Assembly (NCBI GenBank): GCA_041179245.1
Contig: JBEGTT010000208.1
Location: 1-7,435, forward strand
DNA length: 7,435 nucleotides
Source: JBEGTT01 sp041179245
GTDB lineage: Bacteria; Pseudomonadota; Gammaproteobacteria; Burkholderiales; Rhodocyclaceae
Reading direction: 5' to 3'
Under the pieces are notes generated by a model. That model searched no databases. It was not told where the DNA came from and saw only the letters and a list, made by a program, of their open reading frames with translations. Positions 4,956-7,435 of this stretch are shown here, in pieces. The position numbers and the translations under genes were made by a program. How positions within the stretch are numbered: position 1 is the first letter of the stretch; each line of letters begins with the position of its first letter.

Positions 4956-7435
4956 GACGAGCGATTTGGCTGCTGCCGTTGTTGGTGTTCTTGTCTGGTG
5001 TTGGGGTGACGCTGAGTCTTGTTCGTTGGCACGAACACCAGAATCAAGACCAAGTCACTCAGCAATTAGGTTTCGAATTACGCACCCTGAAAGAAATGCT
5101 GGCGGCGGATCTTAAGTCCTACCACAGCGCGTTGAGTGCGATGCGTAACGCCATTAACGGTGAACGAGATCTTTCGCACTTTGATTTCATCAGTTTATTG
5201 TCTTCGCGTCGTCATTCTGAATATCCCGGCGCGATTGATTTTGGTTTCGCACGAGCCACTGAGGTTCAACGCGAGGGCAGTCGTCAAATAACCATGATTG
5301 TTCAGGCGCTAGAACGCGATGGTCGTGGGGATGATGTGCTGGGTCTTGATTTGGCCAAATTCCCCTTGGTTAAAGCGGCGGCTTTGCTGGCAGCGGAAAC
5401 AGACAAGTCAACTCTCACGGCACCGATGGAACAACTGGGGCGAGACGGCGAACCGGGGTTTTTTCTCATGCTGCCGGTGTTTCGGGGAGAGGGCGCCTCG
5501 TCAAAGCTTTTTGGGTGGGTTTTTGCGCGTTTGATTACCGAAGATATGCTTTTGGAGGTCACGCCAAATCTCATTGAGTTCGAGCTCTATGACTTGGTTA
5601 AAGATCAAGAACCTGCCTTGATTTATGCCTCGACTAAATTCTCTGTCAATGCGGTTGAGCCGCTGGATAATTTGCGTGTTCGTGAGCAGAAACTTGAGGT
5701 GGCTGGACGCGAGTGGTTGGTGCGTGTGATGCCGACGACGACTTTCTGGAAGCGTCTGGGATTGCTTTCTCCGAACATTACCTTGTTGCTGGGTGGGTTG
5801 TTGACGCTGATGGCAACGTTGTTGGTTTTCCTGCTCTCTTCAACTCGGAACCGTGCTGAAGCCATTGCCGCCAAAATGACCATCGCGTTGCGTTTAAGCG
5901 AGGAGCGTTTTCATGATTATTCGAAAAGTACGTCTGACTGGTTCTGGGAAACGGACACAGAACTGCGTTTTATCTTTGTTTCGCGTAGTGCAGAAAAAAC
6001 CATTGGTGCTTCCGTTTCCAGATTGCTAGGCAAACGCCTAGAGGAAGTGTGTGTGCCCGATGATTTGAAGCAGATTGAAAAATGGAGCGTTTATTTCGAT
6101 AGGCTGAAAAATAAGGAAGCTTTCCGAGATTTTGAAATGCGTTTTTCGGTGGGTGAGGATGTTGCCGGGAGTGCGTTAGATCGCTGGTTTGCTGTTAGCG
6201 GTGTCCCTCATTATGCCGAAGACGGGACGTTTTCTGGCTATCGAGGTGCCGGCGGTGACGTCACCCTGCGCAAACAGGCGGAAATCCATATTCTTGAAGC
6301 CATGGAAGCGGCCAAACACGCTAGTCGGATGAAGAGTGAGTTTCTGGCCAACATGAGCCATGAAATACGGACACCGATGAACGGCGTCCTCGGCATGCTG
6401 ACGCTGCTTCAGCAAACAGAACTCAATCCAGAACAACTGGAATTCACCACGACGGCTGAACAGAGTGCAGCGTCGTTAATGGGCATCATTAATGATGTTC
6501 TTGATTTCTCCAAGGTTGAGTCCGGCAAGCTTGAACTGGAGATGATTGACTTCGATTTGCGAACGATGGCTGAAGAAATCAGCGATGTCCTGACTTTTCG
6601 TGTCGCTGAAAAACGACTGGATTTTGCGGTGCTGGTTGAACCTGAGGTGCCACCGCGTTTGTGGGGTGATCCTGGACGTTTCCGTCAGATCATTCTTAAC
6701 CTCGCCGGAAATTCGATCAAATTTACCGAATCGGGTGAAGTGGGTATCCATATCAGCCTGAGTAGCGAAACGGAACAAGAGGTTCGGCTGCGTGTGGAAG
6801 TCAGGGATACCGGGGTAGGGATTGCCGAGAATCAGCAGACCAGCCTGTTTAGCCCCTTCGTGCAAGCCAATGGTTCCCTTACCCGGAAGTATGGTGGGAC
6901 GGGGCTTGGACTCTCTATCTCTAAGCGCCTAGTTGAATTGATGGGTGGAGAGATTGGTCTGCACAGTGTGCTGGGCCAAGGAACAACTTTCTGGTTTACA
7001 GTTCGCCTCGAACACGCTCATCAACAGATGGCGCGCCCATCGCAACTGGTGAATCTGCAAGGTAGGCGGGTATTGATTGTTGACGACCATCCGACAAACC
7101 GTCGTTTGCTGGAATTGCTACTGGCTGATTTTTTGTGTGAAGTGTTGGTGGTTGATAGCGGAGCGGAATGCCTGAATTTGCTTGATCGGGAATATGGTGC
7201 AGGAAGGGTTGTCGACATCATCGTGACTGATCTGCAAATGCCAGAAATGGACGGCGAGCAGTTAGGTAAATTGATTAAAGCGGACGCGCGTTACACGGAA
7301 ATTCATTTAGTGATGCTGACCTCGGTGGCCATGCGCGGTGATGCTGCTCGAATGGCTCAGAATGAGTTTGCTGCGTATCTGACGAAACCGATCAAAAGCA
7401 CTTTGCTGTATCAATGTTTACAAACCGTGTTGGGT
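4952..7435 (+). CDS. Membrane hybrid histidine kinase with CHASE-PAS-HisKA-HATPase-REC domains, C-terminus cut by window edge
   Basis: The frame is open for 828 residues, from the ATG overlapping the previous stop (ATGA) to the window end. Order: membrane segment 1 (about 4-23); periplasmic CHASE-type sensor (about 40-215, with IDFGFARATEVQREG and EPGFFLMLPVF); membrane segment 2 (about 275-297); PAS (about 318-440, DWFWETDTELRF); HisKA with phospho-His470 in SHEIRTPMNG; HATPase with N-box NLAGNSIKFT (583-592), DTGVGI (619-624), FSPFVQ (633-638) and GGTGLGLSIS (648-657); and REC with D711/D712, phospho-Asp760 in TDLQMPEMDG, T790 and K812. No catalytic residue appears lost. More REC or an Hpt domain may follow beyond the edge. 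CHASE domains bind small extracellular ligands; the ligand here is unknown. Only weak AGAG (4935-4938) precedes the ATG, so translation is probably coupled to the c-di-GMP regulator, its likely partner. Confidence 0.93.
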   Translation, partial: MRRAIWLLPLLVFLSGVGVTLSLVRWHEHQNQDQVTQQLGFELRTLKEMLAADLKSYHSALSAMRNAINGERDLSHFDFISLLSSRRHSEYPGAIDFGFARATEVQREGSRQITMIVQALERDGRGDDVLGLDLAKFPLVKAAALLAAETDKSTLTAPMEQLGRDGEPGFFLMLPVFRGEGASSKLFGWVFARLITEDMLLEVTPNLIEFELYDLVKDQEPALIYASTKFSVNAVEPLDNLRVREQKLEVAGREWLVRVMPTTTFWKRLGLLSPNITLLLGGLLTLMATLLVFLLSSTRNRAEAIAAKMTIALRLSEERFHDYSKSTSDWFWETDTELRFIFVSRSAEKTIGASVSRLLGKRLEEVCVPDDLKQIEKWSVYFDRLKNKEAFRDFEMRFSVGEDVAGSALDRWFAVSGVPHYAEDGTFSGYRGAGGDVTLRKQAEIHILEAMEAAKHASRMKSEFLANMSHEIRTPMNGVLGMLTLLQQTELNPEQLEFTTTAEQSAASLMGIINDVLDFSKVESGKLELEMIDFDLRTMAEEISDVLTFRVAEKRLDFAVLVEPEVPPRLWGDPGRFRQIILNLAGNSIKFTESGEVGIHISLSSETEQEVRLRVEVRDTGVGIAENQQTSLFSPFVQANGSLTRKYGGTGLGLSISKRLVELMGGEIGLHSVLGQGTTFWFTVRLEHAHQQMARPSQLVNLQGRRVLIVDDHPTNRRLLELLLADFLCEVLVVDSGAECLNLLDREYGAGRVVDIIVTDLQMPEMDGEQLGKLIKADARYTEIHLVMLTSVAMRGDAARMAQNEFAAYLTKPIKSTLLYQCLQTVLG

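Noticed and set aside
5302..5883. Minus-strand open frames of 86-90 residues within the CHASE region of the kinase
   Set aside because: They are shadows of the sensor domain: the plus-strand frame is continuous through both membrane segments and the CHASE-like motifs.
6476..6865. 129-residue minus-strand open frame inside the histidine kinase
   Set aside because: It lies wholly antisense to the HisKA-HATPase region, which carries all expected motifs. No start signal or family resemblance.
1..7435. CRISPR arrays, tRNA/rRNA genes, insertion sequences, attachment sites or defence genes
   Set aside because: Reading both strands showed no direct-repeat arrays, RNA gene signatures, terminal inverted repeats or transposase/integrase motifs. 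Nearly all sequence is explained by five protein-coding genes.

Overview
The window reads as ordinary chromosome of a Gram-negative bacterium with roughly balanced base composition. It is most likely a betaproteobacterium: the 393-residue protein matches DUF2863, a family I know mainly from that class, and the BioA and YaaA proteins also look proteobacterial. I cannot place it more narrowly from sequence alone. There are no mobile elements, tRNA or rRNA genes, CRISPR arrays or phage genes, and coding density is very high.

Layout. Two genes point left from a 110-base divergent intergenic region (1987-2096). A DUF2863 gene (805-1986) comes first, and bioA (biotin synthesis, 1-800) starts only four bases after its stop codon. 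bioA runs off the left edge, so its PLP lysine is not in the window. Three genes point right: yaaA (peroxide-stress protein, 2097-2870), a response regulator with REC, PAS, GGDEF and EAL domains (2904-4955), and a membrane-bound hybrid histidine kinase with CHASE, PAS, HisKA, HATPase and REC domains (4952 to beyond the right edge).

How the genes work together. The last two genes share a 4-base ATGA overlap and form a plausible signalling pair. The kinase would sense a periplasmic ligand through its CHASE domain and relay phosphate, possibly through a phosphotransfer domain beyond the window. The response regulator would then change cellular cyclic-di-GMP. Its cyclase half looks fully competent. 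Its phosphodiesterase half keeps every catalytic residue I can place except one metal-binding Asn, which is Asp here. yaaA lies just upstream on the same strand with no visible terminator, so read-through is possible, but no functional link is evident. The DUF2863-bioA pair looks translationally coupled.

I found no clear previously undescribed system. The points most worth a second look are the signalling pair, the Asn-to-Asp change in the EAL domain, a seven-G run that encodes the start of the GGDEF motif, and the uncharacterised Cys-motif protein coupled to bioA.
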